Positions 1 to 11,204 of a stretch of DNA of 64,000 nucleotides are shown here, piece after piece. Within the stretch, counting starts at the first letter, position 1, and every line of letters begins with the position of its first letter. The stretch is from contig NC_051104.1 in the NCBI RefSeq assembly GCF_901709675.1, positions 499,001-563,000 of the forward strand, read 5' to 3'. The notes below the pieces were generated by a model. It saw only the letters and a program-made list of their open reading frames with translations. It ran no database searches and had not been told where the DNA came from. The stretch is from Syngnathus acus (lineage: Eukaryota; Chordata; Actinopteri; Syngnathiformes; Syngnathidae). The translations under genes were made by a program, and so were the position numbers.

Positions 1-150
1 TGTTCAAGTTGTGTGGCAAATTTGAACAGGTTCCCTCATTCCTAGCCCAAGTTACAGGGGGGGAACATATCCTCACGGGTGCCCTGTGAGAATATGTTCC
101 CCCCCCTTATTTTGAAAACGGTGAGTGCTGGACTCCAGCTGTTTTTTTTC
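1..150 (-). repeat. Left inverted arm of the 166-bp hairpin repeat
   Basis: This is the reverse complement of the innermost repeat unit at about 6965-7110 on the far side of the Ginger-like element. It includes the same G-run, hairpin stem, variant loop and pyrimidine-rich end. The arm is cut by the window start, so its full length is unknown. Because it is inverted relative to the right arm, it looks like part of the element and not a target sequence split by insertion. Confidence 0.75.
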
Positions 151-1619
151 TGATGATTTGTGCAGTGATACCGTTATTACTGCACTTTATCAATTTCTTT
201 GGCCTTATTTTGGTCAAACAACTTTGTTTCTTAATCATATAACATACATCAAAAATTATAACTTTAAACTTTATTAAGAAAAAAAATTTACATTTTTTTT
301 AAATAATAATAAAATAAAATGAAAAAATACAAATTTTAATAAAAAAAAAGCAAAATGGTCTTCAAGCAAGCTTAAAATATTTAGCATCTAATTTCTGTAC
401 ATGTTGTACACAAAAAAGAGCCTTCGGTTGGAGGCTCCCCGACACATACAAGATGGAACCACCTGCAACACTCGTCACACTGAATCTGGTAAACAAAGAA
501 AAAAGCAAGATCATACAATGCAGCACATTTACAATAATTTACAACGAATGTCTAATTCAATATATTTCTTAATCATCACATGCATTAGTTAACAAGACCT
601 GACATAATTACCCATCTGTTGTCTGTGTCATGTGTAGCTTCCCCACAAACAAAGCACAAGTTAGATAAATCATCTGTGAAAACAAAGACAGAAGAATTGC
701 TATAGTACCTGTTCCCTGTGTAAAACTTAACTGAGTTGTATATAGCATTGATAGCACAGTCAGGACCATTCTTTGGGTGGCAATAACATCTCTTGGGTGC
801 ATATTACTTACCAGTCTCTAATAGAAGTGTGGTGGCAATTTGCAGCCTGTACCTATTTACATCATGTGCCTTTGCTGAGAAATCTATTTCTTCAAATTGA
901 AAGAAGATGTTCTGCAAACTGAAAAAGACAATGTCAGATGTTTACAGTGCATAAAGAATGCTTTAAATGTTTGCCATCTTTAGCCTATATATCATACAAA
1001 AAATTCTGCTGTCAGACAATAATTTGTTTGAGTCATTTGTTGTATGAACTCTAAATTAGTTTTTTTAGTTTTGAGTAATGTTTGATTAAGTTTTTGCATA
1101 ATTGAGTGATATGAGTTTGGTAAATCTAGTCTGTACATCAAATGCATACTTTCAAAGCAAATACAACACAAGAGGTTGAATCTTGTTGCCTGGGATGGGG
1201 GACAGTGCCACAAGTTCACCTGGAAACATTGCACCCTTTCTTGCGCATGAACGCCCTGAAATATAAAAGCCAGTACATATTATCACAAATTTCAAGTTTT
1301 ATCCGTCAATTACATAATTTGTAAAAACAAAAACCTAGTCCACTTTCAAAAGAAAGCGCACATCTTCAGTTAAATGTTGATATCACAATAGTACTCTGAC
1401 TTTTAGAAGCTGTGCTTACCGGGTTGATTCCAGGCATTTTTTAATGTCCATTTGAGACTCACCAAGAGGATCAACTAGTAAGGACCTTTTTTCTCCTGGC
1501 ATGATTGCCTATATTTTAAACACAAAAAATGAGGTTTTATTATTCATATGCATGAATTATTAAATATTTTGCACATAACTATATATTTTTTGCTGTAATG
1601 TTACTCCTCTTGTGGCATT

Positions 1620-1987
1620 TGTCATGTCTCGTCCCCGGTTTTGATATGTGTATAGGTTGTAATCGTCTCCGTCTGTCTGTGTCCTCGCCCCTCCCTTCCT
1701 GTGTGCCCGTGATTAGTGTAATCATACTCACCAGCCTCTTGTTACCTGTGTTGTATTTAAGTTCTGTTTGTGTGTCACTCCCTGTTGGAGCATTGCCTGC
1801 ATGCATTTGCTGCTGTCATGGAAGGCCACCCTATCCGTCTTGTCTCACGTCTCTGTTCGGTTCCTGTTCTTGATTTTGTCAGTAAGTTATGTTAGTTTAC
1901 CAAGTCTGTATTTTGAGTTCGTCAATAAACCCTGGTCCAAGCTGCACTTGGTCGCCCTGCTCCATTTCCACACTCCGATCCGTGACA
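1620..1987 (+). mobile_element. Solo LTR, sushi-like family, copy 1
   Basis: A 368-bp LTR starting TGTCA and ending TGACA, flanked by a perfect 5-bp target duplication GCATT (1615-1619 and 1988-1992). It has a TATTTAAG box near 1755 and AATAAA near 1924. It matches the LTRs at 28165-28511 and 38907-39260 in its 3' part. It sits in an intron of the Ginger-like gene, so it is younger than that element. Confidence 0.85.
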
Positions 1988-2829
1988 GCATTAAAACATT
2001 TCTTTACCGCCAGCTTCCAATGCTTATGCTCATTGACAATGCCAACAATAAGTTTGTATTCCACCGGGTTGATCTAAAAATAAACAGAAGAAAAAAATAC
2101 GTCTGTCAATAATTTCAGTAAAATGCGTAAAGAACAAAATTAATGCCAATTGAGTTTTTTAATAAAATTGTTATGTCTTAATAACGTTGTTGGGCCACTA
2201 ATTGGCCTGACAACAATATTAAGACATTTAACTTCTTAACTTCATTGATAATTTTGCAAGATATAATTCAATAAACAGTACTAATACAGACACACCTTGA
2301 GTCTCTGGCTCTTTCCATTCCATAAATTTGTCATTGCAAATGAGTCAATATAGGAAACCTTTTCCACGCTGATTTGGTTGCGTTTGTTCACCAACAACAG
2401 GAGGTACGCGTTTATAACCTGTAATTGAAACGGCAAACAAATTGAAACCTAAGTTTCAGATATGAAAACATAATTTTACCTCCGATTCCAGCTCAGAATT
2501 GGGTCTAACGTTCATAATGTCCCAAAAGAACAATTTGTACGCCCCGATTTTTGATAGGAGAACATGGACGTGCTTTCCCTTCCAGGCATCTTGAACGTCT
2601 GCCAAAAATAAGTCAGAACAATACCTCAAAATACAATTGGAAATGTGGTTCATTCCATAGCAGCAAGTGGCATTTATAAAACACTTTGTGAGTACAAGAC
2701 CTATGTGCCACATATCCATAATGTATGTTTTAATATGTTTACAGTTTTATCATGAATACATCTTACATTTGTCCACATTTTCCCTCGTTTGTCTAAAAGT
2801 CAAAGACAGTCGTGGTGGTGTTGCGGTAT

Positions 2830-3375
2830 TAAGAGCAGGGGAAAAGGGAGCCGTGGCTGGAGAAGCTGTGGCTGAAGGAGCAGTGGCAGAGGGGGCAGTG
2901 GCTGGAGGAGCTGAGGCTGGAGGAGCAGTGGCAGTGGCAGCGGTGCTTGGAGGAGCTGAGGCTGGAGGAGCAGTGGCAGTGGGAGCGGTGCTTGGAGGAG
3001 CTGCGGCTGGTGGAGCAGTGGGAGAGGGAGCGGTGGTTGGAGGAGCTGCGGCTGGTGGAGCAGTGGGAGAGGTGGTTGGAGGAGCTGCGGCTGGTGGAGC
3101 AGTGGGAGAGGGAGCGGTGGTTGGAGGAGCTGAGGCTGGAGGAGCAGTGGCAGAGGGGGCAATGGCTGGAGGAGCTGAGGCTAGAGGAGCAGTGGCAGTG
3201 GGAGCGGTGCTTGGAGGAGCTGCGGCTGGTGGAGCAGTGGCATTGGGAGCGGTGCTTGGAGGAGATGCGGCTGGTGGAGCAGTGGAAGAGGAGCGGTGGT
3301 TGGAGGAGCTGCGGCTGGAGGAGCAGTGGCTGGAGGAGCAGAGGCTGGAGGAGCTGAGGCTGGTGGGGATGGTGA
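2830..3375. repeat. 45-bp coding minisatellite, Ala/Pro-rich tail of the transposase
   Basis: Tandem units of about 45 bp (15 codons) built from gctgcggctggtggagca-like blocks. Read on the - strand in the transposase frame they give an Ala-Pro-Thr-rich tail; a frame slip converts this to Leu-Pro-Gln repeats. The long + strand frame across the same stretch is a low-complexity shadow. Confidence 0.7.
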
Positions 3376-5448
3376 CTGTGTCATCCAGGAGGATGCTCGT
3401 TTTTTGTTTTCATACCTATGAGGCACTCTTTGTTTATTTTCTTTGTATGGTATTAGGTGGTCAATGTTTATTTTGGGGACCAAGGCTCCATTCTCATCCT
3501 GGAGATCAGCTGTCTTTCCCTCAATCGCCACAATTTTGTATGGCCCCAAAAAATTGGGGTTCAATTTTCCTCCCTTTCTTTGTTGAGACCTGATATTTTG
3601 TCTGAGAACAAGATCTCCGATGTGTACAGTTGGTGTGGTCCCTGAGGTTGTTTTTGGGTGCCTTGTTTTTTCCTGCGCTTTTCTAATGTGCTCTCTAACT
3701 TGCTCAAATAGTTGGTCTTGTTCGTTATGGTCTTGTGCCGTAACTTCCATCCCCACCACATCCTCCACAGTGCCATCAACCTTCAGAAAAAGCAAACATT
3801 TGCTGTCATGATTAAAGTGTCAACAAGTTTTAGTTTTATATTTGTGTTTTACAATTAAGATGTAACTAAACAAATTCAACAAGCAAATTGTCCTTGATCG
3901 TATAAAAACTTCTCCATGATACTGTATATCCTTGTAATGGATCATGGATCTTGATGTGCCAAAATCTTACCTCGTAGTGTTCTGGCACTTGAATGGGGTA
4001 GCGTGCCTCTCTGCCGAACATTAGAAAGTAAGGCGAGTAGTTTGTCGTCATTTGTTTTTTGGTCCGCAGACCAAACATAACTGGATCCAAATATTCATCC
4101 CAGCTTTCTGGATGCTGACAAACCACTTTGCTCAGAGCTCGAAAAAACAAAATCAGTTTTAAAATTGCGCTGTTGACAGTGTTGTTGTTTTTTTATTAAT
4201 TTTGGAGAATTGTATATAAATGACTCCAATAACAAATTTTAAACCAAAATGTGTTTTTTCTGACCTAACAGTTTTTATAGTGCATGTTATTTACTTTGAA
4301 AGTGCCCTGAAAACAAAAACAAACTCACGAGCAACATCATAACAAGAAATTGTCAAAGATTAATGTGGGTAAACGAAGTATACTCACCTTTGAATTGTCC
4401 CATTTAATTTTTCCACCAACCCATTAGTTTGAGGGTGGTATGGTGAGCAAAGGCTTCTTTTTATGTCAAGCATTTCACATACTCTCTTGTTGATCTGCAG
4501 TTGCCAGGGGAAAGAATAAGTAATTGAGTTGGGCAATTTTGCAGTGAAATAGTGTTTGAGAATGTGATCTTAACATCATCACTATACTGGCTTTGCATCA
4601 CAAATACACAGAAGGAAAATACAACACCCACAACTGCAACAGTCACAAAACACGGACAAAATACAATGAGCAGTAAGAAACGTTTTTTTTTTTATTTTAC
4701 TCCAGCTATTTTATGAAGTTCGACATCCTTTCGTTGCTTTCATCGGCCTCGGCCACACAAAATAAAGTGGCAGGCCAGATATGCCCTCAGGGACTTGTAT
4801 TTGACAGCTATGATGAAGATAATTTCTGCCAAACACTGTTGTACTTACTGCATTGACAAATTCTTTGCCTTGATCTGTCAAGATCCTTTTTGGCGACTCA
4901 AATTGGTAGACGAATTTTAGGATACAGGCGGTAACATCAGCAGCAGACTTCGACCTCAATGGATAGGCTTGAGGCCATTTCGTGAAATAGTCGACCATCA
5001 CGCAAATATATTGGTATCCATCTTTTGTCTGAGCCAGTTTGCCAATGAGGTCCATCCCCAAGAGTTCGAATGGCTGAGACACCTAATAAATAAATATTTA
5101 TAAAAACAAATTGTGTTAAACTGATGTTGCTGAGAAAAATAGTTATATAAAGTATGCCATATACAAAATACTATATAGACCTTGAGTCAAAACAGAGAAC
5201 ATTATTTGGATTAACTGACCTGTATAGGCATGACCTCTGTTGGGCTTTTTATTGATATGCCGGCTGCCTGACATTCGGTGCACTGAGACACCTGACAATG
5301 GCAAGTTTTGTGGAAAAGTAGTCATTGTTAATAAATGCATGCAAAAAGGGCAAGATCTTAGATAATGATTTTGAATTGTTTGCAAAAGATACAAAGGAAT
5401 AGTTTCATTCATTATGTTTGCAGGCTCAAAAAAATGAACAAACAAGTA

Positions 5449-5939
5449 CCGTTTTTTTCCATGTATAATGCGCCCCCATGTATAATACGCACCCTAAAAA
5501 TGGCATGTTGATGCTGGAAAAAAGCCTGTACCCATGTATAATACGCACCCAAATTTTGACTCCTACTTAAGTCCGTAAACGTAAAATTATTTCAGAAAAA
5601 AGATCATCTTGGGGAACAACCGGATGTTATTCTGCCGGTCAGTATCACTGCGCATGCGCTAGCAAACTCAATAGCGAAGAAATGTTTCGGATTTGTGTAG
5701 GGTACATTGTGACAGCAAACGAGCAGGTGATCGAGCAAGCGTCTGATACGAGAGCATTGTGTTCGTATGGAGTGTGTTTGAAGTGAACAGCAGAGAAGAA
5801 AGCGCATCTGTAATGGCGGCCTCCGTATGATATCCGGATAAAAAAAAATAAAAAAAATTGTACCCATGTATAATGCGCACCCCAGATTTTAGGACAATAA
5901 ATTAGTTAAATTTTGCGCATTATACATGGAAAAAAACGG
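5449..5939. mobile_element. TA-target MITE (CCATGTATAATGCGC family), copy 1
   Basis: A 491-bp element with inverted termini beginning CCGTTTTTTTCCATG and a TA on each side (5447-5448 and 5940-5941). It has no coding potential. It shares its body with the copy at 15171-16007, including the stretch around the GCGCATGCGC motif. The TA target suggests mobilisation by a Tc1/mariner-type transposase. It lies in the intron between exons 2 and 3 of the Ginger-like gene. Confidence 0.85.
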
Positions 5940-6964
5940 TATACTCTTTTTTTATTATTTACATACCCACTCATTAATGTCAACAGACATCGCTGGCCAG
6001 TAATATCTCAGAGAGATGCTGTGTCTTGTTTTATTTTGCCCGGTGTGTGCCCCTGGCTGGCATGAAAACTCTTAAAAATTTCATTTGCCTCTTCAGCACC
6101 ACAGACAACCTTCACTTGGACTGCCTGGTCTGTGCCTTTTTGGCGGCAATAATACAGCTCCCCTCCTGAGTAGAAGTAAAAATAAAACGTTGAATTAGCA
6201 CCATACTTGTGGTAATTCATCAAGTGCTCACTCAATACACCTAATTGCACATTTGCTACTTGGACAAAAAAAAAACATGAGTTTCATAATATATCAAATG
6301 TTCACTCAATGGGTCCACAACCAAATATGTTACTTTAGTTTGATAATTTATCAAATATTTACTCAATAGATCCACAAATAGTTACTTGAAAAAAAAAACA
6401 TAGCTTGAGTTGCACTCAACAAATTCAACAATTTCCTTCATAGTGAGGTGTTTTATATATATTGCTTCCAACATTTTACAAGTCAATTATTTGTCTTATA
6501 GAGTAATTACTCTAAAACTTAAGTTTCTGACGTTAGTGTAGAAATTAGCAGGTTCTGCAATGTGAATTTTTGGTGCGTCTCTGGATCTAATTTGCTTGAT
6601 TTATGTACGATGTGTATCTTACCCTCAACGTCGTAAAAAGAAGCTTTTCTTCTCAATACGTACTTCTCCTTCTTCGTAATACCATTTGGGTATTCTTGTT
6701 TTGTTTTGTAGGCAATAATTTGTTGGTAAATAGTTGGGTCCATTGTGCGGCAGCGTATTGTTGTCAGAAAACAATGGCGAAATGACGCGAAGTGCGCACT
6801 TACAAGGTGGGGTAAAATGGGTGTTTTGGTGACAAGGTTGAATTCAAGACAATATTGTTTGACCAACAAAGGAAAGAAAACATTATCTATTTGTTTATTT
6901 ATTTATTTAACATCCAATATTGTATAGTTATCAGTGCACAAATCATTTATTTACATATACACCG

Positions 6965-8151
6965 TTTTAAATGGGGGGGGGAACATATTCTCACAGGGCA
7001 CCCGTGAGGATATGTTCCCCCCTGTAACTTGGGCTAGGAATGAGGGAACCTGTTCAAATTTGCCACACAACCTGAACAGACCCCCAGGAAGACAGAAAAA
7101 AAACAGCTGGAGTCCAGCACTCACCGTTTTCAAAATAAGGGGGGGAACATATCCTCACGGGGCAGCTGTGAGGATTTGTTCCCCCCCTGTAATTTGGCCT
7201 AGGAATGAGGGAACCTGTTCAAATTTGCCACACAACCTGAACAGACCCCCAGGAAGACAGAAAAAAAAACAGCTGGAGTCCAGCACTCACCGTTTTCAAA
7301 ATAAGGGGGGGAACATATCCTCACGGGGCAGCTGTGAGGATTTGTTCCCCCCCCTGTAATTTGGCCTAGGAATGAGAGAACCTGTTCAAATTTGCCACAC
7401 AACCTGAAAAGACCCCCAGGAAGACAGAAAAAAAACAGCTGGAGTCCAGCACTCACCGTTTTCAAAATAAGGGGGGGGAACATATCCTCACGGGGCAGCT
7501 GTGAGGATTTGTTCCCCCCCTGTAATTTGGCCTAGGAATGAGGGAACCTGTTCAAATTTGCCACACAACCTGAACAGACCCCCAGGAAGACAGAAAAAAA
7601 ACAGCTGGTGTCCAGCACTCACCGTTCTCAAAATAAGGGGGGGGAACATATCCTCACGGGGCAGCTGTGAGGATTTGTTCCCCCCCTGTAATTTGGCCTA
7701 GGAATGAGGGAACCTGTTCAAATTTGCCACACAACCTGAACAGACCCCCAGGAAGACAGAAAAAAAACAGCTGTAGTCCAGCACTCACCGTTTTCAAAAT
7801 AAGGGGGGGGAACATATCCTCACGGGGCAGCTGTGAGGATTTGTTCCCCCCCTGTAATTTGGCCTAGGAATGAGGGAACCTGTTCAAATTTGCCACACAA
7901 CCTGAACAGACCCCCAGGAAGACAGAAAAAAAACAGCTGGAGTCCAGCATTCACCGTTTTCAAAATAAGGGGGGAACATATCCTCACGGGGCAGCTGTGA
8001 GGATTTGTTCCCCCCCTGTAATTTGGCCTAGGAATGAGGGAACCTGTTCAAATTTGCCACACAACCTGAACAGACCCCCAGGAAGACAGAAAAAAAACAG
8101 CTGGAGTCCAGCACTCACCGTTCTCAAAATAAGGGGGGGGGGGGGGGGACG
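6965..8151 (+). repeat. 166-bp tandem repeat with a hairpin in each unit, 7 copies
   Basis: The landmark cagctgg/tag (pyrimidine-rich end) recurs at 7104, 7270, 7436, 7602, 7768, 7934 and 8098, spacings of 166, 166, 166, 166, 166 and 164 bp. Every unit contains a G-run plus gaacatatcctcac, a short loop and the complementary gtgagga(t)atgttc plus C-run, which can form a hairpin with a stem of about 20 bp. The first unit (to about 7110) has a different loop (ggcacccg) from the later ones (ggcagc). The array ends in a G-run and GAC repeats at about 8133-8160. Confidence 0.9.
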
Positions 8152-8159
8152 ACGACGAC

Positions 8160-9528
8160 ATAACCTCACGGCTTGACATTTTTTATAGAGTTCTTGTTAC
8201 AATTTTTATCCCCCCTCCCCACCATCTGTCACTTTGCTTGGGACAAAAGGAGCCTTCAGAACTGAAATTTCTTCTCAATTATTCATTCAAATCAATTCAC
8301 TCAAATCATTCTCGTTATGAAAGATTTGATCACAAAACGTGTGTGGCTTTTTCTTAAATGAACACGTTTGACATTGCTATAGTGTCAGCTTTTAATTATA
8401 TTGCACTGTCATGTTAAAGCAAATTAATAAATGCAACAATATTAATTTGCTTTGAAAATACCTGAGTAATAAAATGGATGGATGGATGAATGATGATCAC
8501 AATTACCTCACGTAATTATATTGTTGCTTTTTGGTGAAGTGATTGAGTGTTCCGTCTGTACGACTGGTCTTTGAATGCACCCCGCTTCAATGACAGAACG
8601 CGGATGAATTTAAAGACATCAAATGAGAATAATCCTTTATAAAAATTAAAATTGACTGACGCAAACGTGAGTTCTTCATGTTTTTATTGAAAACAACATA
8701 GTGCTGACGCCGTACGACGCCGTACGACATCGGTTTTTCGCTTTCCAAATAAGGCGTGCGCGCTCCCGCGGCAGGGGGAACAAAATCTCACGGGGGAACC
8801 AAATCAAGCACAACACCTGTTTGAACGCCAGCTGGGTTTCAAAATGTACACCGCCGCCTACTGGTTAAGAGTGAATACTGCTTGGCGTACAGTCTCGGTT
8901 TCATTCTAAAAACTTTAGCCGTGCTCTACTCATTTTAATCTGTGTAACAATTTACACCAAAAAATATTGAGTAAATTTGAAAGCTATGAAATAATTTATA
9001 TTTACATCATGAACTAAGTAAATGTAATTGAAAAAATTAAGTAGATGCTACTCAACTACATTGAGTACCATGAAATATAAAATTGAGTTGATTTACTTGA
9101 AAGTTTAAGTCAATGCAATAGTATACCCAAGTTCAAACCACAAAAAAAATCATATACTGGACTATCACATGTCGAAATAAATATGTTACATTTACTTAAT
9201 TTTTAAAACTGTATCTACTTTTTATTCTAGGAGTACTTTGGGTCAATAAAGCAATTTTACACATGATTTTAATTCAACATTTATTTGGCTGATTTGACAA
9301 TTGTGAAACATCCACAGCGTCTTTGCAAATGACATAAAAATATTAACGCTTTTAAAAACAGCTGAATTTAACTCTTAATAAGGGGTTTGTCAAAACTAGG
9401 TGAAATGCACCAAGAACAACATAATAGCCTCCTCCTGAAATGGACTGTAAACAGTGATATTTCACTTTAAAGCATCAGAAAAGCTAACAATACCAGTCCA
9501 ACAACTAATGGAAACCTAACTTATCTAA
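8160..9528. other. Non-coding stretch, AT-rich
   Basis: I see no gene here. It holds a short GATG run near 8474, a small duplication of gacgccgtac near 8706-8725, a GC-rich patch with another gggggaacaaaatctcacgg-like fragment near 8774, and an AT-rich block at 8900-9250 with repeated gagtaa/gagttg motifs. Confidence 0.5.
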
Positions 9529-10114
9529 TGTCAGGTCTAAGTACCATCAGACATTAAACCACACGCTGGAAGGAAGAGGAGAAGACAACCAGAACAGGTT
9601 TACTTGCGAGGAGAACGATAGAGAAAGGAAATGTTTGTTTAAGTGTTTAGGACATGTTACTCATTATTATTGTGTGTTAATTTACCAAGTAGATAAAGTT
9701 AGCAAAGGTTTAGTTGCATTGTTCCACAGGAAAGCGGCAATTCAAGTTATCTGATCACACTCGAGGACGAGTCAGCCAACCATGGGAGAAGAACAGCTGG
9801 TTGCGGAAAGAGGACAGGTTCTGCGGGGGTCACGGGCCGACAATGAAGTGCTAATTCACACCACACTACATTCCTTAGCTAATCAGCGTTGCTACAGACA
9901 CAATCTCCCCTCCCTTTAGTGTAGCAACGCCTCTGTAACCAGAGCAACCAAAACATTAAAAAGAGGAGCACGTGAAGTGAGGACTCAGAATTGATGGAGA
10001 TTGTAACTGAGTTTCCTCTCTCTATCGTTCTCCTCGCGAGTAAACCTATTCTGGTTGTCTTCTCCTCTTCCTTCCAGCGTGTGGTTTAATGTCCGATGGT
10101 ACTTAGACCTGACA
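9529..10114. mobile_element. Element with about 100-bp terminal inverted repeats
   Basis: The first about 100 bases (from TGTCAGGTCTAAG) reappear in inverse at 10010-10114 (ending CTTAGACCTGACA), with a few substitutions such as AGACATT against TGTCCGA. The 370-bp centre is unique and non-coding. No clear target duplication is visible, so the class is uncertain: foldback-like DNA element or an inverted pair of LTR-like ends. Confidence 0.6.
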
Positions 10115-10986
10115 CAAACCTACAGTTAACTAAAAGGAATGAAGTTTCTTTGAACCAAATAAGAACATTTCGCCTATGCAAATAAGCTCTGCTCATTGTT
10201 AGTGAAGGCCTCTTACAGGAACAAAAACACACAGACAACATAAGGACAGGAAGGATACATATGGCTGACAGGGATCAAAAGACATCCCTGTCACTAAAGA
10301 GGAAGAACCTAGATAAAAGGAAAGTCATAAACTCGTAGGGACAAGGCCTCCAGGTCTGGCAGGCCAAGGCTTCACTTAAATTATTCCAACATCTAAACAT
10401 TAAGACATCTATACGTTAGATTTACCAATGAAAATTTCTCTGAACAGTAGCCAACAACTACATACTGAGTTAATTCTTGAGTCCCTGAAGCGTATTGCAA
10501 AGGTTTTGTTGGAATTGGTCCACAATTTGGGAAGCACGCTATCCGCGCCACACGGCAAAAGCCAGAGCCAATCACCTGTTATCCAATTTCGTGCGACAAT
10601 GCTCAAGAGCAGAAAGTCTCCATTCAGAAAAGGCAACGTTAAGGTTCTTTGATCAGCTTATATTCAGTTGCACATGCTGGTGTGGGCCGAGTTTGATGAG
10701 TGATGAGTCTATGGGGGTGGGGCAAGTTCGCAGAAGGGTTTGATTCCATGGGAGTGGGTGCTGGTTCGGTGAGAGCTGGTTCCGTGGGGGTGGGTGCTGA
10801 TTATGGGCGATTCGGTGTGTTTGACTTGGTGGGGGCTGTTGTTTTCCTTCCCGTCTTTCGGCCTTGGCGATCACCTTTGGCCTGGTTCTTGGCTGTCTTC
10901 CTCCTGGCCTTCTCCCTCTGGCACCTCTGCTGGTTCTATCTCCAAGTGACCTTCCTGTAAACATTTTCCTCTATTCTTGCACATAG
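10115..10986. other. Unassigned stretch upstream of the L2-like LINE
   Basis: Short open frames on both strands overlap here, but none shows a domain I recognise. A G/T-rich block at 10700-10830 repeats gggtgggtgctg-like words. It may be a 5' flank or older element sequence. Confidence 0.35.
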
Positions 10987-11204
10987 GATATCACTGTTAT
11001 GCTTATGCCCGCATACAGACAAATGCCGGCATCCAGGCCGGTTCGCAAGCGGGTAAGAGTGTGGCCTGAGGGTGCCTCTGATGCGCTTCGAGACTGCTTT
11101 GGCACAACTGACTGGGAAATGTTTAAGCAGGCGGCCACTTGCAACAATCGGACGGACATAGAGGAGTATACTGACTCTGTTCCATCACGAAGTGCATTGA
11201 TGAT

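Larger units (their letters stand above)
381..6743 (-). pseudogene. Ginger-type transposase with Ulp1/C48 protease and PHD finger, multi-exon, inactivated
   Basis: Likely exons, all - strand with GT-AG borders unless noted: 6743-6623, 6165-5967, 5291-5220, 5082-4849, 4494-4388, about 4139-3971, 3780 to about 2820, 2598-2480, 2418-2296, 2073-2008, 1508-1420, 1255-1150, 919-812, 673-612 and 485-381 (stop TAA). The chosen start (6743) opens MDPTIYQQ. Domains in order: an HHCC zinc finger (SFHASQGH, then CTECQ); an integrase core with D at 5052-5050, D at 4875-4873 and E at 4413-4411, giving D-35-E once exons 4 and 5 are joined; a C-terminal SH3-like LVLRQ region; an Ala/Pro-rich minisatellite tail; a Ulp1-like core (HW at about 2022, VDPLG with D at 1472-1470, QQDSTSC with C at 1170-1168); and a PHD finger (CFVCGE, then CDECCRWFH). 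Breaks: a frameshift near 6020, TGA at 1218-1216 in place of a likely Trp, Val after the protease Cys where Gly is usual, a frameshift near 898, and no AG at the exon 6 acceptor. Domain identities are firm; some exon borders are inferred. Confidence 0.7.
154..6945 (-). mobile_element. Ginger-like DNA transposon body
   Basis: A 6.8-kb element bounded by short inverted termini: TGATTTGTGCAGTGATA at 154-170 pairs with its near-perfect inverse at about 6929-6945, with one mismatch. No convincing target-site duplication lies directly outside these termini; instead both sides run into inverted copies of a 166-bp repeat. The interior carries a broken - strand gene with an integrase-type DDE transposase, a Ulp1-type protease and a PHD finger, a combination reported, as I recall, for Ginger elements. 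A solo LTR (1620-1987) and a TA-target MITE (5449-5939) have inserted into its introns. The remaining interior is AT-rich and shows no further coding. Confidence 0.65.

Noticed and set aside
2667-3593. A 308-codon + strand frame rich in Ala, Gly and Val
   Set aside because: It is the reverse reading of the 45-bp minisatellite in the transposase tail; no domain and no plausible gene structure.
6934-8169. Repeated small frames in both strands and a superficially CRISPR-like regular array
   Set aside because: The 166-bp units are nearly identical along their whole length, without variable spacers, and the genome is eukaryotic; the frames simply echo the repeat.
10653-10964. - strand frame with Arg/Pro-rich residues, gag- or ORF1-like at first sight
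   Set aside because: Low complexity and no recognisable motif.
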